Part shown: positions 40,091 to 50,261 of the stretch, piece after piece | How positions within the stretch are numbered: the stretch's first letter is position 1 | How the letters are laid out: each line of letters starts with the position of its first letter | Made by a program: the position numbers and the translations under genes | Notes under the pieces: generated by a model | What the model was told of the DNA's origin: nothing | Databases searched by the model: none | Seen by the model: the letters and a program-made list of their open reading frames with translations, nothing else | Assembly (NCBI GenBank): GCA_903913885.1 | Contig: CAIWMX010000128.1 | Coordinates: 48,097 to 112,096, forward strand | Origin: an uncultured Bacteroidales bacterium | Lineage (GTDB): Bacteria; Bacteroidota; Bacteroidia; Bacteroidales; FEN-979 | Direction of reading: 5' to 3' | Length of the DNA stretch: 64,000 bases

Positions 40091-42385
40091 TTAAGGTTCA
40101 AACTTCCTTGTAACAGTCCATCCTGCCCCGCAGATCTTTATTAAATAAATACCCTTTGCAAGCGAAGTAAGGTTTAATTCCACGTTTCCGGCATTGACTG
40201 CCCTGTTCATGACAACAAATCCCGTCATGGAATAAACTGCAATACTGCTGATCTCCTGACGGGCAGAAATAGTCATTATTCCCTTCCGGGCATTAAAATC
40301 AATTGTAACGCCAACATGCTCCCGGGCTTCATCAACGGCGGCATTTTTACCCAATTGAGTTACCGTAAACGAGATGGTTGGTGCAATCGAAGAAAAGAGG
40401 TACAGGGTGAAATTCCTGGCCAGGTAGCCCAGGTTCGGCTTGAGGGAGGTGACAAAGAGCGTGTCGTTCCCTGTACCTGCAAGTTTACTTATGGAGAACC
40501 AGTCGGGTATATTTCCCTCGATGGACCAGTCGATGTCAGATTGGATAAGCAGCGTATCCCGGGCCCCCAGGGTTTGCTTCAATATTGTTGTATCTGGAAT
40601 GACCTTGTTGGTGAACAGGTTGCTCATGGGCCTTTCCCATGTACCGCTTTCCCCCGTGCCTGCGTAGATATTCATGCTTGTTGTGACCAGGGTGTTGATG
40701 GTGCTGTCGCCCAAACCGGTATTCAGCGACTTCCAGTTATCGCCTTCGTCGGTGCTGAGAAGGATGCCATGCTGGTCGGTTCCGATTAACAGGGTATTGC
40801 CGAAAAAAGTGACACTGCGTGCATGGATCATTTCTCCGCCCTGCAGCAGCGGGACCCAGTTGCTGCCAGTTGCAGGCAAGCGGCACAGACCTCCTGAAGT
40901 GCAAGCGAAAAGCGTTTGTCCCTTCCCTGCCAGTGTTTTGATCCCCGGCCCGGACAGACCCGAATTTTCCGATGTCCATGTGCTGCCGTTGTCTGATGAA
41001 AAAAACACGCCGGCACCCTGGGTGCCGGCATAGATCCGGTTATTCCAGTAGGTTAAAGAAGTGATTATGGGGTCGGTGATGCCGTTGGATGCTGCTTTCC
41101 AGGTCAGTCCCGAGTCAAGAGATAAAAAAACGCCAGAACCCGGCGTACCGGCAAAAATTCCTGAACCAGAAATGCAAAGGGCAGAAATATACGATGAAGT
41201 TATCCCGCTCCCGCCTGGTACCCAGCTGATGCCCGTGTTCGACGACATGCAGAGCCCGGCCCCGGACGTACCTGCGAAGAGCGTGTTTCCTATCGCAGCA
41301 ATCGAAGTAATATACCTGCTTGATACTCCATTATTCCGGGGAAGCCAGCTGTGACCGTTGTCGAATGAAATAAAAAACCCTGCGCCTGATGTCCCGGCCA
41401 TAAGCTGGCTGCTCTTTTGAAACAGCACATTGACGGTTGAAGCGTTTAAACCTTCATTGGCAGGCAACCATGACGATCCGGGAGCAGGAGCCAGGTAGAT
41501 ACCGCCGCCATCGGTTCCTGCCAATAGCCTGCTCCCGCACAGTGCCAGTGAATTAATAAATGGATTTTCCAGGAGTGTATTTATGGCAGTCCAGGTTTGC
41601 CCGTTGTCGGCTGACCGGTACACACCCGTACCGCGGGTACCAGCGAAAATACTGCTTCCGGAAATCATCAGCGAGTTTACCGCCGCAGATGACTGAAGTC
41701 CTGGTGATGACAACTGCCAACTGTTTCCGTTGTCCGCAGAATGAAAGATATTACCTCCTTCTGTGCCGGCAACGATGATTCCGCTACCGTTTGCCAGGGA
41801 TAGCACAGTGAAGTCGGAAAGACCGGTGTTGCTTTGTTGCCATGTACTTCCGTTGTCGCCAGAAATGAAAACACCGTTACCATAGGATCCTGCGATCAAC
41901 AGTGATCCGGATACAGCCAGCGATGTAATGTTTTTCCCTGCAATCACCCCTCCCTTCATTGTCCAATGATCACCAGAATCAGTGGAATAAAACAATCCAC
42001 CGCCACTTCCTGCATATAACGCGTCTGGAGTTGCCAGGAGTGCCTTTATCCCGTGGTTTGCAAGTCCGGAATTGCAGGAAGTAAATGAAATACCTCCGTC
42101 GGCGGACCTGAAAATTCCGGAGCCTCCAGTACCCGCCCAGACAAGGGAACCCGAGGCCGATATCGCCGTAAAACTTGCTATCGGAAGGCCATCTCCGGAC
42201 TTCTTCCAAGTAGATCCGGAATCAGCCGACTGCCACAAGGCAGCTGGCGTGCCGGCAAAAACCCGGTTGCCCTTAATTAACAACGACAGAATGTGTCCCC
42301 CTTGCGGGCCGTCTGTCTGGTTCCATTGGGAAAATCCCTGGAAAGAGATCAATATGACTATTATCAGAAGCAGGATCCGTTTCAT
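40091..42385 (-). CDS. Secreted BNR/YCF48-like beta-propeller protein with T9SS-type C-terminus
   Basis: About 40-residue repeats ('...AGT.G.G.F.S.D.G.TW...N.G...')  and C-terminal 'GVTIDFNARKGIMTISARQEISSIAVYSMTGFVV...SLAKGIYLIKICGAGWTVTRKFEP'. Confidence 0.88.
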   Translation of the reverse strand: MKRILLLIIVILISFQGFSQWNQTDGPQGGHILSLLIKGNRVFAGTPAALWQSADSGSTWKKSGDGLPIASFTAISASGSLVWAGTGGSGIFRSADGGISFTSCNSGLANHGIKALLATPDALYAGSGGGLFYSTDSGDHWTMKGGVIAGKNITSLAVSGSLLIAGSYGNGVFISGDNGSTWQQSNTGLSDFTVLSLANGSGIIVAGTEGGNIFHSADNGNSWQLSSPGLQSSAAVNSLMISGSSIFAGTRGTGVYRSADNGQTWTAINTLLENPFINSLALCGSRLLAGTDGGGIYLAPAPGSSWLPANEGLNASTVNVLFQKSSQLMAGTSGAGFFISFDNGHSWLPRNNGVSSRYITSIAAIGNTLFAGTSGAGLCMSSNTGISWVPGGSGITSSYISALCISGSGIFAGTPGSGVFLSLDSGLTWKAASNGITDPIITSLTYWNNRIYAGTQGAGVFFSSDNGSTWTSENSGLSGPGIKTLAGKGQTLFACTSGGLCRLPATGSNWVPLLQGGEMIHARSVTFFGNTLLIGTDQHGILLSTDEGDNWKSLNTGLGDSTINTLVTTSMNIYAGTGESGTWERPMSNLFTNKVIPDTTILKQTLGARDTLLIQSDIDWSIEGNIPDWFSISKLAGTGNDTLFVTSLKPNLGYLARNFTLYLFSSIAPTISFTVTQLGKNAAVDEAREHVGVTIDFNARKGIMTISARQEISSIAVYSMTGFVVMNRAVNAGNVELNLTSLAKGIYLIKICGAGWTVTRKFEP

Positions 42386-42511
42386 GACACCGGGTTGTTG
42401 TAACCAAAATTAGTAAAATAAAAACACAGTGATAAAATTAGCCGGGAAAATTACAAAGCCATGCATAAAAATGTAAATTTGTACCTGTTTGCGCATACTG
42501 AGTTAAAGAAA

Positions 42512-44848
42512 ATGAGATATCTCCGCCTTTTTTTCCTGCTGGTGTATATTGTCCCCGCTTTGGCAGTTGCGCAGGAGACACCGAAACCGATTGTTTCGGT
42601 TGCCACTTATTTCGATATTTCACCCCCGCTGAGGACCATGTGCATTGGCGGGGTCAAAAAGGCTGATCAGAGCTGGAAAGATGGAATTGTAAAAAACTAT
42701 TTCAGGCCTGGTACCCATTATGGAAACAGCAGGGCGACGTGGTGTTCCACAGAGCAGAAGGCTGAGGGTGTGAAAACAGGCGACTCGATTCTTCAGAATT
42801 TTGACGGCATTTCAAACCTCAGCTGGATCGTTCCCCCTGATCCCAGCGGTGATGCCGGCCCGGATCATTATTTCCAGATGGTCAACTTTGCCTGTGCCAT
42901 TTACAATAAAACCGGCGGTCTTGTCCTTGGACCGTTTGGCTCCGGCACCATCTGGAATGGCATGCCCAATAGCCAGAGCAACGGAGACGGCGTGGTGTTG
43001 TATGACGAAAACGCCCACCGCTGGTTGATCAGCCAGCTGTCGATGCCGAATTATCCATCCAACCCGTTTTATGAAATGATCGCCGTTTCGCAAACACCTG
43101 ATCCAACCGGGTCGTGGTACCGGTGGATATTTACCTTCAACGACCTCACCGATTACCCGAAGTTCGGGATCTGGCACGACGGGTACTACATGTCATATAA
43201 CCGCATCAGGACGGGCGGGATGGTGTACGACGGAACCGGGGCGGCAGTTTTCGACCGGGCGGCCATGATGGCTGGTGATTCCCAGGCCAGGATGATCCTG
43301 TTTTTGGAAAACTCTGCCAACGATGCCTATTCCACCATACCGGCCGACTGTGACGGCGATTTTCCTGATCCTTCAACACCCGAGTATTTCTTTTTTGTCA
43401 AACGGAATTACCTTGGGGTGAGGGAATTTCATACCAACTGGTCCAACCCTTCAAATTCGACGTTCGGCAGCTATTCCCGCATTTCGGTCAACCCATATTT
43501 GGACAACACCGAAAGCATACCGCAAAAAGGAACCGGCAGTTCACTTAATCCGATCAACGACCGGCTTATGTTCAGGCTGAACTTCAGAAAATTTGCCGAC
43601 CATCAATCTGCCGTCATCAACCATACGGTCGACGTTGGAACCTCCACAGGTATAAGGTGGTATGAACTCAGGAGAACCACCGAAAACTGGTACCTTCACC
43701 AGCAGTCCACCTATGCGCCCGACAGCAATTTCAGGTGGATGGGGAGTGCGGCAATTGACCAGCAGGGAAATATTGCACTCGGTTATTCGGTTTCAGGGTC
43801 TGGTCTTTACCCGTCGGTGAGATATACCGGCAGGATGGCAAACGACCCGGTAAACCAGATGACGATCGCTGAAAGGGAGATCATTTCGGGCGGGGGGGCT
43901 CAAACCGGTGTTTGGGGAAGCGGCGGCCGCTGGGGTGATTACAGTGCCATGAGCGTGGATCCATCGTTATCCCAGACTTTCTGGTATACCCAGGAATATT
44001 ACGACTCAACTTCCTACAGTACCTGGAATACCAGAATTGCCTCCTTCAGCTTCGCCCGTGTACTCGCAATGCACGCAACAGCGTCGACCGGGTTAATCTG
44101 CTCAGGAGGAAGCAGCATCCTGGATATCTCTGTTTCAGGGGGCACCGGGAATTATACCTATGAATGGTGGTCCGATCCCTCCGGGACCATGGCAGGCGGG
44201 AAACAGATCGTGGTTTCGCCTGTTATAACCACCCGGTATTTTGCCAGGGTTTCCGACGGGCAATCGGTTTGTACCGATACCCTCACAATTACGCCAATGC
44301 CCCTGCCTTCAGTATTCCCGGGAAATGACACCAGCTACTGCCACTACATCGACACCATTTTACTTCAGGGCAGTGCCTCAAACATCATTTCTATAAAATG
44401 GACCACAACCGGCGATGGTTTATTCAGCGATGAAACAAGCCTGGCCCCCTTGTATTTCCCGGGCCTCTACGATAAAAGCCTCACCATGGCCGACCTGAAG
44501 TTGACAGGTCTGCCGATGCCTCCGTGTTCGCCGGTATCATCGGTGAAACACATTACATTTGAACCTTGTCCCGGTTTTGATGAGCTTGCGGATAGCCCGT
44601 CACCGGTTGAAATTTTCCCGAATCCCTCTTCCGGACATTTCACCATCATGCTGAAGGGATTAGCTTTGCAGCCGGTATCTGTTGGAATTTTCAACGGCAT
44701 CGGGCAACCTGTTCAATGCAGAATAACGGATTCACCTGGTTCTTCATCAATCCTGCAAGTGACCATGCCTGAAGAATCCATCGGGGTTTTCCTGGTCAAA
44801 GTCCAAACCAAGGAGACAACCATCTGCAGAAAGATTATTGTACAGTAG
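42512..44848 (+). CDS. Large secreted protein with Ig-like/PKD region and T9SS type A sorting domain
   Basis: Signal peptide 'MRYLRLFFLLVYIVPALAVAQ'; C-terminus 'EIFPNPSSGHFTIML...VSVGIFNGIGQPVQ...GVFLVKVQTKETTICRKIIVQ'. Confidence 0.85.
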   Translation: MRYLRLFFLLVYIVPALAVAQETPKPIVSVATYFDISPPLRTMCIGGVKKADQSWKDGIVKNYFRPGTHYGNSRATWCSTEQKAEGVKTGDSILQNFDGISNLSWIVPPDPSGDAGPDHYFQMVNFACAIYNKTGGLVLGPFGSGTIWNGMPNSQSNGDGVVLYDENAHRWLISQLSMPNYPSNPFYEMIAVSQTPDPTGSWYRWIFTFNDLTDYPKFGIWHDGYYMSYNRIRTGGMVYDGTGAAVFDRAAMMAGDSQARMILFLENSANDAYSTIPADCDGDFPDPSTPEYFFFVKRNYLGVREFHTNWSNPSNSTFGSYSRISVNPYLDNTESIPQKGTGSSLNPINDRLMFRLNFRKFADHQSAVINHTVDVGTSTGIRWYELRRTTENWYLHQQSTYAPDSNFRWMGSAAIDQQGNIALGYSVSGSGLYPSVRYTGRMANDPVNQMTIAEREIISGGGAQTGVWGSGGRWGDYSAMSVDPSLSQTFWYTQEYYDSTSYSTWNTRIASFSFARVLAMHATASTGLICSGGSSILDISVSGGTGNYTYEWWSDPSGTMAGGKQIVVSPVITTRYFARVSDGQSVCTDTLTITPMPLPSVFPGNDTSYCHYIDTILLQGSASNIISIKWTTTGDGLFSDETSLAPLYFPGLYDKSLTMADLKLTGLPMPPCSPVSSVKHITFEPCPGFDELADSPSPVEIFPNPSSGHFTIMLKGLALQPVSVGIFNGIGQPVQCRITDSPGSSSILQVTMPEESIGVFLVKVQTKETTICRKIIVQ

Positions 44849-45015
44849 CATCAGGGAACCGGCACGCAGCTAAATCCATCAACCTGCTTCGCTGGAGTGC
44901 CATGCCTCATCCCCTGCCCCCTTCTCCCCAGGGAGAATGGGGAGATTCGTCACTTCAGTTTCGCGTTAAATTTCTTTTATTCTTGACTGGATCATAAAAA
45001 ATATTTTAATTTTTA

Positions 45016-45047
45016 TTTGGTTTATATCATAAACCTGTTTATATTTG
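45016..45047 (+). promoter_or_regulatory. Bacteroidota-type promoter
   Basis: TTTG (45016-45019), 20 bp spacer, TATATTTG (45040-45047), upstream of ATG at 45093. Confidence 0.7.
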
Positions 45048-45092
45048 CAATCTATTTACAAAACAACATATACTCAACCAAATTTCTTAGTA

Positions 45093-45686
45093 ATGGAAAC
45101 AAAAATCAACTTTAGCGAAGAGGAAAGCTTCAGGCTCATCAATGAAATGATCAATACGGCAAAACACAGTCTGGCCGATAACAGCTTTCATTATTTATTG
45201 TGGGGATGGCTTGTCTTCATCGCCAGTATGAGCAACTATCTGTTGCTTACCGTTTTCTACTCTCCGTACAACTGGCTGCCATGGCCGATCCTGATGCCTC
45301 TGGGTGCAGTCATTGCCGTGATCTATGTTGTCAGGGAAAAGCGGGAAAAGAAGGTAAAGACGTATGTTGACCGTTTTCTGGGATACACGTGGACAAGCGT
45401 GATGGCCGGCATTTTCCTGACAGCGGTGATCGGCTCAAGATTTGGCCTTACCTCAGCCTACCCGGTGTTATTGATCCTTTACGGAACCGGCCTCTATATT
45501 TCAGGAAAAGCCTTCAATTTCGTCCCCCTGGTGATCGGAAGTCTCGGTTGCTGGGTGTGTGCGGTGGTTGCATGTTACGTTTCTTTTGATATCCAGCTGG
45601 TCCTGCTGGGATTAGCTGTTCTCACGGGGTACATTATTCCGGGTTACATCCTGAAATTAAAATACAAACATGAACACGCTCAGTGA
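45093..45686 (+). CDS. Hypothetical multi-pass membrane protein
   Basis: Hydrophobic helices; start re-assigned to METKINFSEEESF. Confidence 0.7.
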   Translation: METKINFSEEESFRLINEMINTAKHSLADNSFHYLLWGWLVFIASMSNYLLLTVFYSPYNWLPWPILMPLGAVIAVIYVVREKREKKVKTYVDRFLGYTWTSVMAGIFLTAVIGSRFGLTSAYPVLLILYGTGLYISGKAFNFVPLVIGSLGCWVCAVVACYVSFDIQLVLLGLAVLTGYIIPGYILKLKYKHEHAQ

Positions 45687-45966
45687 ACTTGACCCGATCC
45701 TGCACTCCCAGCTTCGTCTTGCCATCGTTTCGATCCTCATTGGCGTGGTAGAGGCTGAGTTCACTTTCCTGAAGGAAAGAACAGGTTCAACGGCCGGGAA
45801 TCTCAGTGTGCAACTTGAGAAGTTAAGCTCTGAAGGATACATTTCAACAGAGAAGAGCTTCCGCAACAAGCGCCCGCTGACAACCTGCAGGATCACCCCG
45901 AAGGGGATCGCGCAGTTTGACATCTATGTCAGGGCTATAGAGACGTACCTCAGACCACCAAAATAA
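45670..45966 (+). CDS. Winged-helix transcriptional regulator
   Basis: 98 aa 'LDPILHSQLRLAIVSILIGVVEAEFTFLKERTGSTAGNLSVQLEKLSSEGYISTEKSFRNKRPLTTCRITPKG'; 17-bp overlap with upstream membrane gene. Confidence 0.85.
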   Translation: MNTLSELDPILHSQLRLAIVSILIGVVEAEFTFLKERTGSTAGNLSVQLEKLSSEGYISTEKSFRNKRPLTTCRITPKGIAQFDIYVRAIETYLRPPK

Positions 45967-45967
45967 A

Positions 45968-46005
45968 ATCCGGTTGCTTCGCATAAGAAGCAGCCGGATC
46001 TTTTA
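45968..46005 (+). terminator. Intrinsic terminator-like hairpin
   Basis: ATCCGGTTGCTTC-loop-GAAGCAGCCGGAT followed by CTTTTAT. Confidence 0.75.
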
Positions 46006-46047
46006 TGCTCCCTTCCCTGGCGGAGCCTTCAGGGGAAAACCGTTAAG

Positions 46048-46791
46048 CTAGTCGACCTTCCTGATCGATCCTGCCCCTGAAACATCCTGGTCGACATCTG
46101 TGGGCGAGCCTTTGTATTTCACACTGCCTGCTCCTGAGATTTGTGCGTGCAGCTTTTTTGAAACGTTGATCTGCGCATTCCCGGCTCCGCTGATATCAAT
46201 ATCATAGTTTTCGGCCAGGAGATCATATCCGAAAATATCGGAAGCACCTGAAAGGTCCATGCTCACATCAGTTGCGGATCCTGAAAATCTCAACTTGGTT
46301 GCCCCGCTGCAATCGAGCCTCAGTTTCTGAACAGCAAGATCCATTCTGGCATCGGAGGCACCGGAACCGTCAATGCTTAGTTCAGGAACGGTGATGCGGC
46401 CATCGGTCTTCACATTTACCGCGCCACTCATATCGATCATTTTCAGGTCTTTTACGGTAATATAAACCTTAAGAACTGTTGAATGATGGATATCTTTCCT
46501 GGTCTCGATTTTCAAGGTATTTCCCTGTACTTCGGTGCGCACAATTGGCAGGAGGTTACGATCGGTTTCAACCGTTACCTCTTCAGTTGCTCCCTGTTTC
46601 AGAATAATGTCAAAGGCCCCTGACACATCAATGGAATTAAACGATCCCACTGTTCTTGTTTCCTTAAGCACGTTGCCATCGCCACTGGTTCCACCGATCA
46701 TCCGGCAACTTGCAAAAAGACTGGTCATCCCGAAAAACAGGCAAATGAACATGGTCATGGTAAAAAATCTGGTTGTTTTCATAGTTTTCAA
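46048..46791 (-). CDS. Head GIN domain (DUF2807) protein
   Basis: 'GSFNSIDVSGAFDIILKQGATEEVTVETDRNLLPIVRTEVQGNTLKIET', repeated 'DxSGA' beta-helix pattern. Confidence 0.9.
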   Translation of the reverse strand: MKTMKTTRFFTMTMFICLFFGMTSLFASCRMIGGTSGDGNVLKETRTVGSFNSIDVSGAFDIILKQGATEEVTVETDRNLLPIVRTEVQGNTLKIETRKDIHHSTVLKVYITVKDLKMIDMSGAVNVKTDGRITVPELSIDGSGASDARMDLAVQKLRLDCSGATKLRFSGSATDVSMDLSGASDIFGYDLLAENYDIDISGAGNAQINVSKKLHAQISGAGSVKYKGSPTDVDQDVSGAGSIRKVD

Positions 46792-46837
46792 TTTTTGTTG
46801 ATTTGACGTTGGTTTGGTATTTGGTTACAGTTGAGGC

Positions 46838-46916
46838 GGACAGGTGGACGGGTGTACGGGTGGACAAGCGGACAAGTGGCCCTGCATTGTTTGCATTCTT
46901 GCATTCCTGCATTCTT
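46838..46916. repeat. Two adjacent octamer arrays: (GGACAAGT-like)x5 and (GCATTCTT-like)x4
   Basis: ggacaggt/ggacgggt/gtacgggt/ggacaagc/ggacaagt then gcattgttt/gcattctt/gcattcct/gcattctt. Confidence 0.85.
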
Positions 46917-47968
46917 TACTTTAGTTTGACGTTTCCAAACTCACTGCGCACATTCACCCTGGCAACGGGCGTTTCAGATCCTCCAATGGTGGCCTTGTAG
47001 ATATTTTCAGTCGGGGAGGTTGAACGGAGAGAGAATTTGGCCTTATCGGCAGGGAAATCCAGGTTGCAGAATTTAAGTTCTGCATCGAGGTTGTATTTTG
47101 CCTGTTCTGCAAGTGCGATTGTTACATTGCCATATTTGTTCCGGACATTTATACTGGTAAAATCGGCCGGCATTTCGTGAACCCTGCAGCTTCCATACTG
47201 GATGTCAAGGTTGAGGCTCTGATCTATCCGCTGGATATCGATATCCGAGAATTTCGACTTGCTGTCGACGGCCGACGAATTTTCCATATTCAGTCGTCCT
47301 CCTTCAAACACAACATTGAAGGCAACGATTTTTTCAGCATCGAGGTTTGAATATTTTGAATCCAGGCGCAGGCTCCCGGCATAATCAAGGTGCATGTCAG
47401 AATATTTCAGTGAAACTACAGCCCCTTTGATCCAATTCACCCGGGCTTTACCGAACTTGATATCGAGGACGTTGTCTGAATTGTCGAGTTTTTTCGCCTC
47501 AAGGTTACCATACCCTAAACTGATCCTGGTTCTTCCCTGGGTTTCATTCACAAAAATATCTCCGAATTTATTTGTTAGGTCAAGGTTGATCGAGACCGGC
47601 ATACTCACAATATAATCGATTGAAAATTTTCTTTTACCTGCACCCCCAGCCTCCTGGAAGTTTGTGATGGCTTTAACGGCAGTGGGAGAATCAGTGAAAT
47701 CAACGGCGATGTGTTTGAACAATTTATCTGCCTCCTCCTGGTCTGAAGCCGTGACCATCATGGTAACTTCAACGGAGAGGAGGTTCTTATCCCAGTTTGT
47801 GCATTGTATCTTGCCAAACCTGTTGTTAATCGTAAGTATTGCATCGGTGTTGACTGCAAACTCCTTTTTTATCACCCTGGTGAACTCGGAATGTGCCTTT
47901 ACGCCTTTGATCCCAAGGAGAAACAGGAACATCAGGGTGAAGATTGTTATTTTTAGCAATGTTTTCAT
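46916..47968 (-). CDS. DUF4097-like putative adhesin/beta-helix protein
   Basis: Signal peptide 'MKTLLKITIFTLMFLFLLGIKGVKA'; repeated short beta units; start re-assigned. Confidence 0.75.
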   Translation of the reverse strand: MKTLLKITIFTLMFLFLLGIKGVKAHSEFTRVIKKEFAVNTDAILTINNRFGKIQCTNWDKNLLSVEVTMMVTASDQEEADKLFKHIAVDFTDSPTAVKAITNFQEAGGAGKRKFSIDYIVSMPVSINLDLTNKFGDIFVNETQGRTRISLGYGNLEAKKLDNSDNVLDIKFGKARVNWIKGAVVSLKYSDMHLDYAGSLRLDSKYSNLDAEKIVAFNVVFEGGRLNMENSSAVDSKSKFSDIDIQRIDQSLNLDIQYGSCRVHEMPADFTSINVRNKYGNVTIALAEQAKYNLDAELKFCNLDFPADKAKFSLRSTSPTENIYKATIGGSETPVARVNVRSEFGNVKLK

Positions 47969-47987
47969 AATTTTTGGATTTTTTTGG

Positions 47988-48530
47988 TTACTTCTGTTGA
48001 GAAACACGGGAAATGATCGTATTCAGCACTGATTCCTTCATCTGCTGGTTCTGGATGATGGCATCGAGAATCCGCTCATTTCCAGGATTGCCATCAAGCA
48101 GTTTCTTTAATTCAGCCGTTGCGGCATCAAGGTCCCTGATCTCCCTGACGGCTGTTTCACTGATGCCACCCGGTTCATGTTGCGCGGCTGCCAGTTTATT
48201 CAATGTGGTCAATTGCGTATCTGTTTGGTTGCTATAATATTGAACAGCCTGCCTGATTTCGATGGGTAGTTCAGCACGCTGTTCCCGGGATGCAAAGCGA
48301 TGGCTTATTTCACGGCTGGCCATATCGAATACCAACACGCTAACGGTAATCATCAGCAGGATTATTGCTGCGATCTTCAGCATCAGTGATGGGCGGAAGG
48401 CTGATCCGGAGGCCACGGGATGACTGGCCAGGCGGCGTTCAAACCGCTGAAAATGGCCGGGATAGGGTTCGGTAGAATCGATCTCATCCCTATGGTCAAC
48501 GATGAATTTTTCGAGGTCTTTCATGATCAA
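47988..48530 (-). CDS. Single-pass membrane protein, probable anti-sigma-like partner
   Basis: Central TM helix 'MLKIAAIILLMITVSVLVFDM'; 4-bp overlap with the ECF sigma gene. Confidence 0.65.
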   Translation of the reverse strand: MIMKDLEKFIVDHRDEIDSTEPYPGHFQRFERRLASHPVASGSAFRPSLMLKIAAIILLMITVSVLVFDMASREISHRFASREQRAELPIEIRQAVQYYSNQTDTQLTTLNKLAAAQHEPGGISETAVREIRDLDAATAELKKLLDGNPGNERILDAIIQNQQMKESVLNTIISRVSQQK

Positions 48531-49117
48531 TTTGCACTAAATACATTGTTAATACTGTTTTTCTTCAACAAATCCAGCAATTTTGTCCGGGCACGTGAAT
48601 ACCGGGTGCGTGAAAGCTGATTCGAGATGTTGAGGATCGAAGAAATTTCTTCATGATCATAACCTTCGAGGAGAAATAGCGTGAGTACAACCCTGTAATC
48701 TTCTGTAAGTTGCGAGATGGCCAATTTAATTTCAGCTACCCTGAAGAGAATCTCCTCCTCGATGTTCACCTCCTCCACATCCGTGATGTCGAAGTCACCT
48801 TCGTCAATGGATATGGTATCTTTCAACTTCCTCAGGAAATCAAGCGAACGGTTTATAACGATACGCTTTAACCAGGAACCAAAACTGCCTTCGCCCGTAT
48901 AGCTGTCGAGGCGTTGAAACGCATCAAGAAATGATTCCTGCATGATGTCTTCTGCCTCGGCGCTGTCGTTTACTATTCTCAGGCTTGTATTGTACATGGC
49001 TTTATAGTAGCGTTTATAAATTTCAAACTGCGCTTTCCGGTCGCCGATGCGGCACGCGTCGATAAGTTCCTGATGGATATTGATAAATTTACCTTTCAAA
49101 CTCCCGGATTTTAGCAA
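48527..49117 (-). CDS. ECF-type RNA polymerase sigma factor
   Basis: 'AEDIMQESFLDAFQRLDSYTGEGSFGSWLKRIVINRSLDFLRK', region 4 'LFLLEGYDHEEISSILNISNQLSRTRYSRAR'. Confidence 0.93.
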   Translation of the reverse strand: MLKSGSLKGKFINIHQELIDACRIGDRKAQFEIYKRYYKAMYNTSLRIVNDSAEAEDIMQESFLDAFQRLDSYTGEGSFGSWLKRIVINRSLDFLRKLKDTISIDEGDFDITDVEEVNIEEEILFRVAEIKLAISQLTEDYRVVLTLFLLEGYDHEEISSILNISNQLSRTRYSRARTKLLDLLKKNSINNVFSAN

Positions 49118-49236
49118 AAGGACTCAGCTGTTTTTGAAATGTTACACGCTTGTGAAATAAAAACTGAATTATAGCTGCAAAGATATGTTGAATCCTGACG
49201 GTTTTGGACCGGCAGAGCCCCCCCGAAAGCCTTATT

Positions 49237-49309
49237 CCTTTGGTATACTTCGACTGTTTGAGTTTGCAAAAAAACAAACTCAAACGCTCAGTATAACTGG
49301 AAACAAAGG
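49237..49309. repeat. Long nested inverted repeat upstream of EamA gene
   Basis: Inner arms GTTTGAGTTTG (49256-49266)/CAAACTCAAAC (49275-49285), outer arms TATACT/AGTATA and CCTTTG/CAAAGG. Confidence 0.8.
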
Positions 49310-49322
49310 TGTAATTTTGCGT

Positions 49323-50213
49323 ATGATGAAAAAGATTCGCCTGCCGGTTTATTTTTATGCCCTCACGGCCATGCTTCTCTGGGGCATGTCGTTCATCTGG
49401 AGTTCCGTTCTCCTGCAATACTATGAGCCTGTAACCATTATTTTTATCAGGTTGGTCATATCATCGGCGCTCCTTTATGCTTTTATGTTCGTATCCGGTC
49501 AAAAGGTAAAACTGGAACGAAAAGATTTTTTCCTTGTTTTTCTTTCCGCCCTGTTTAACCCCTTTCTGTATTTCCTTGGTGAAAATTACGGATTAAAATA
49601 CTCAACACCAACAATTTCCGCGGTGATCATTGCTACAATCCCCCTGTTTTCGCCTGTGATTGCCTACATTACCTTCAAGGAGAGGCTGACGCCCATCAAT
49701 TTTATCGGCATTGCCATTTCATTTTGCGGGGTGATTCTGATGCTTGTCACCAGGTCATTGTCACTGGTAGCTGATGTCCGGGGTGTGATTTTCCTTTTTG
49801 GAGCCGTCTTTGCGGCCTTGCTCTATTCTGTTACGTTACGGAAACTCACTGAGAATTACTCCGCCGTATTGCTTGTCGCAACACAAAACCTGATCGGCGT
49901 TTTCCTTTTCATGCCTTTTTTCGTGATTTTTGAACTTAAAACCACCATCGCGGTGACCGTAACCGCAGAAGTCGTTACTTCGATGCTCCTGCTTGCCATC
50001 CTTGCTTCATCGGTATCTTTCGTATTCTTCGCCCATTCGGTCAAATTGCTCGGAATGAGCAAAACCAACATATTCTCGAACCTGATTCCAGTATTCACGG
50101 CAATTTTCTCCTATTTTCTTCTTTCTGAATCCTTTTCACCGCAAAAGATCGCCGGAATCGGGCTGGTGATCAGCGGGGTTTACCTTTCTGAACGGTCGAA
50201 GAAACGGATTTAG
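49323..50213 (+). CDS. EamA/DMT family transporter
   Basis: About 10 TM helices; 'PLFSPVIAYITFKERLTPINFIGIAISFCGVILML'. Start re-assigned to MMKKIRLP. Confidence 0.88.
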   Translation: MMKKIRLPVYFYALTAMLLWGMSFIWSSVLLQYYEPVTIIFIRLVISSALLYAFMFVSGQKVKLERKDFFLVFLSALFNPFLYFLGENYGLKYSTPTISAVIIATIPLFSPVIAYITFKERLTPINFIGIAISFCGVILMLVTRSLSLVADVRGVIFLFGAVFAALLYSVTLRKLTENYSAVLLVATQNLIGVFLFMPFFVIFELKTTIAVTVTAEVVTSMLLLAILASSVSFVFFAHSVKLLGMSKTNIFSNLIPVFTAIFSYFLLSESFSPQKIAGIGLVISGVYLSERSKKRI

Positions 50214-50261
50214 TTCTCTCTTATTTTCATACCTTTGTGGTTACAATAAAGTCCAGATTTC

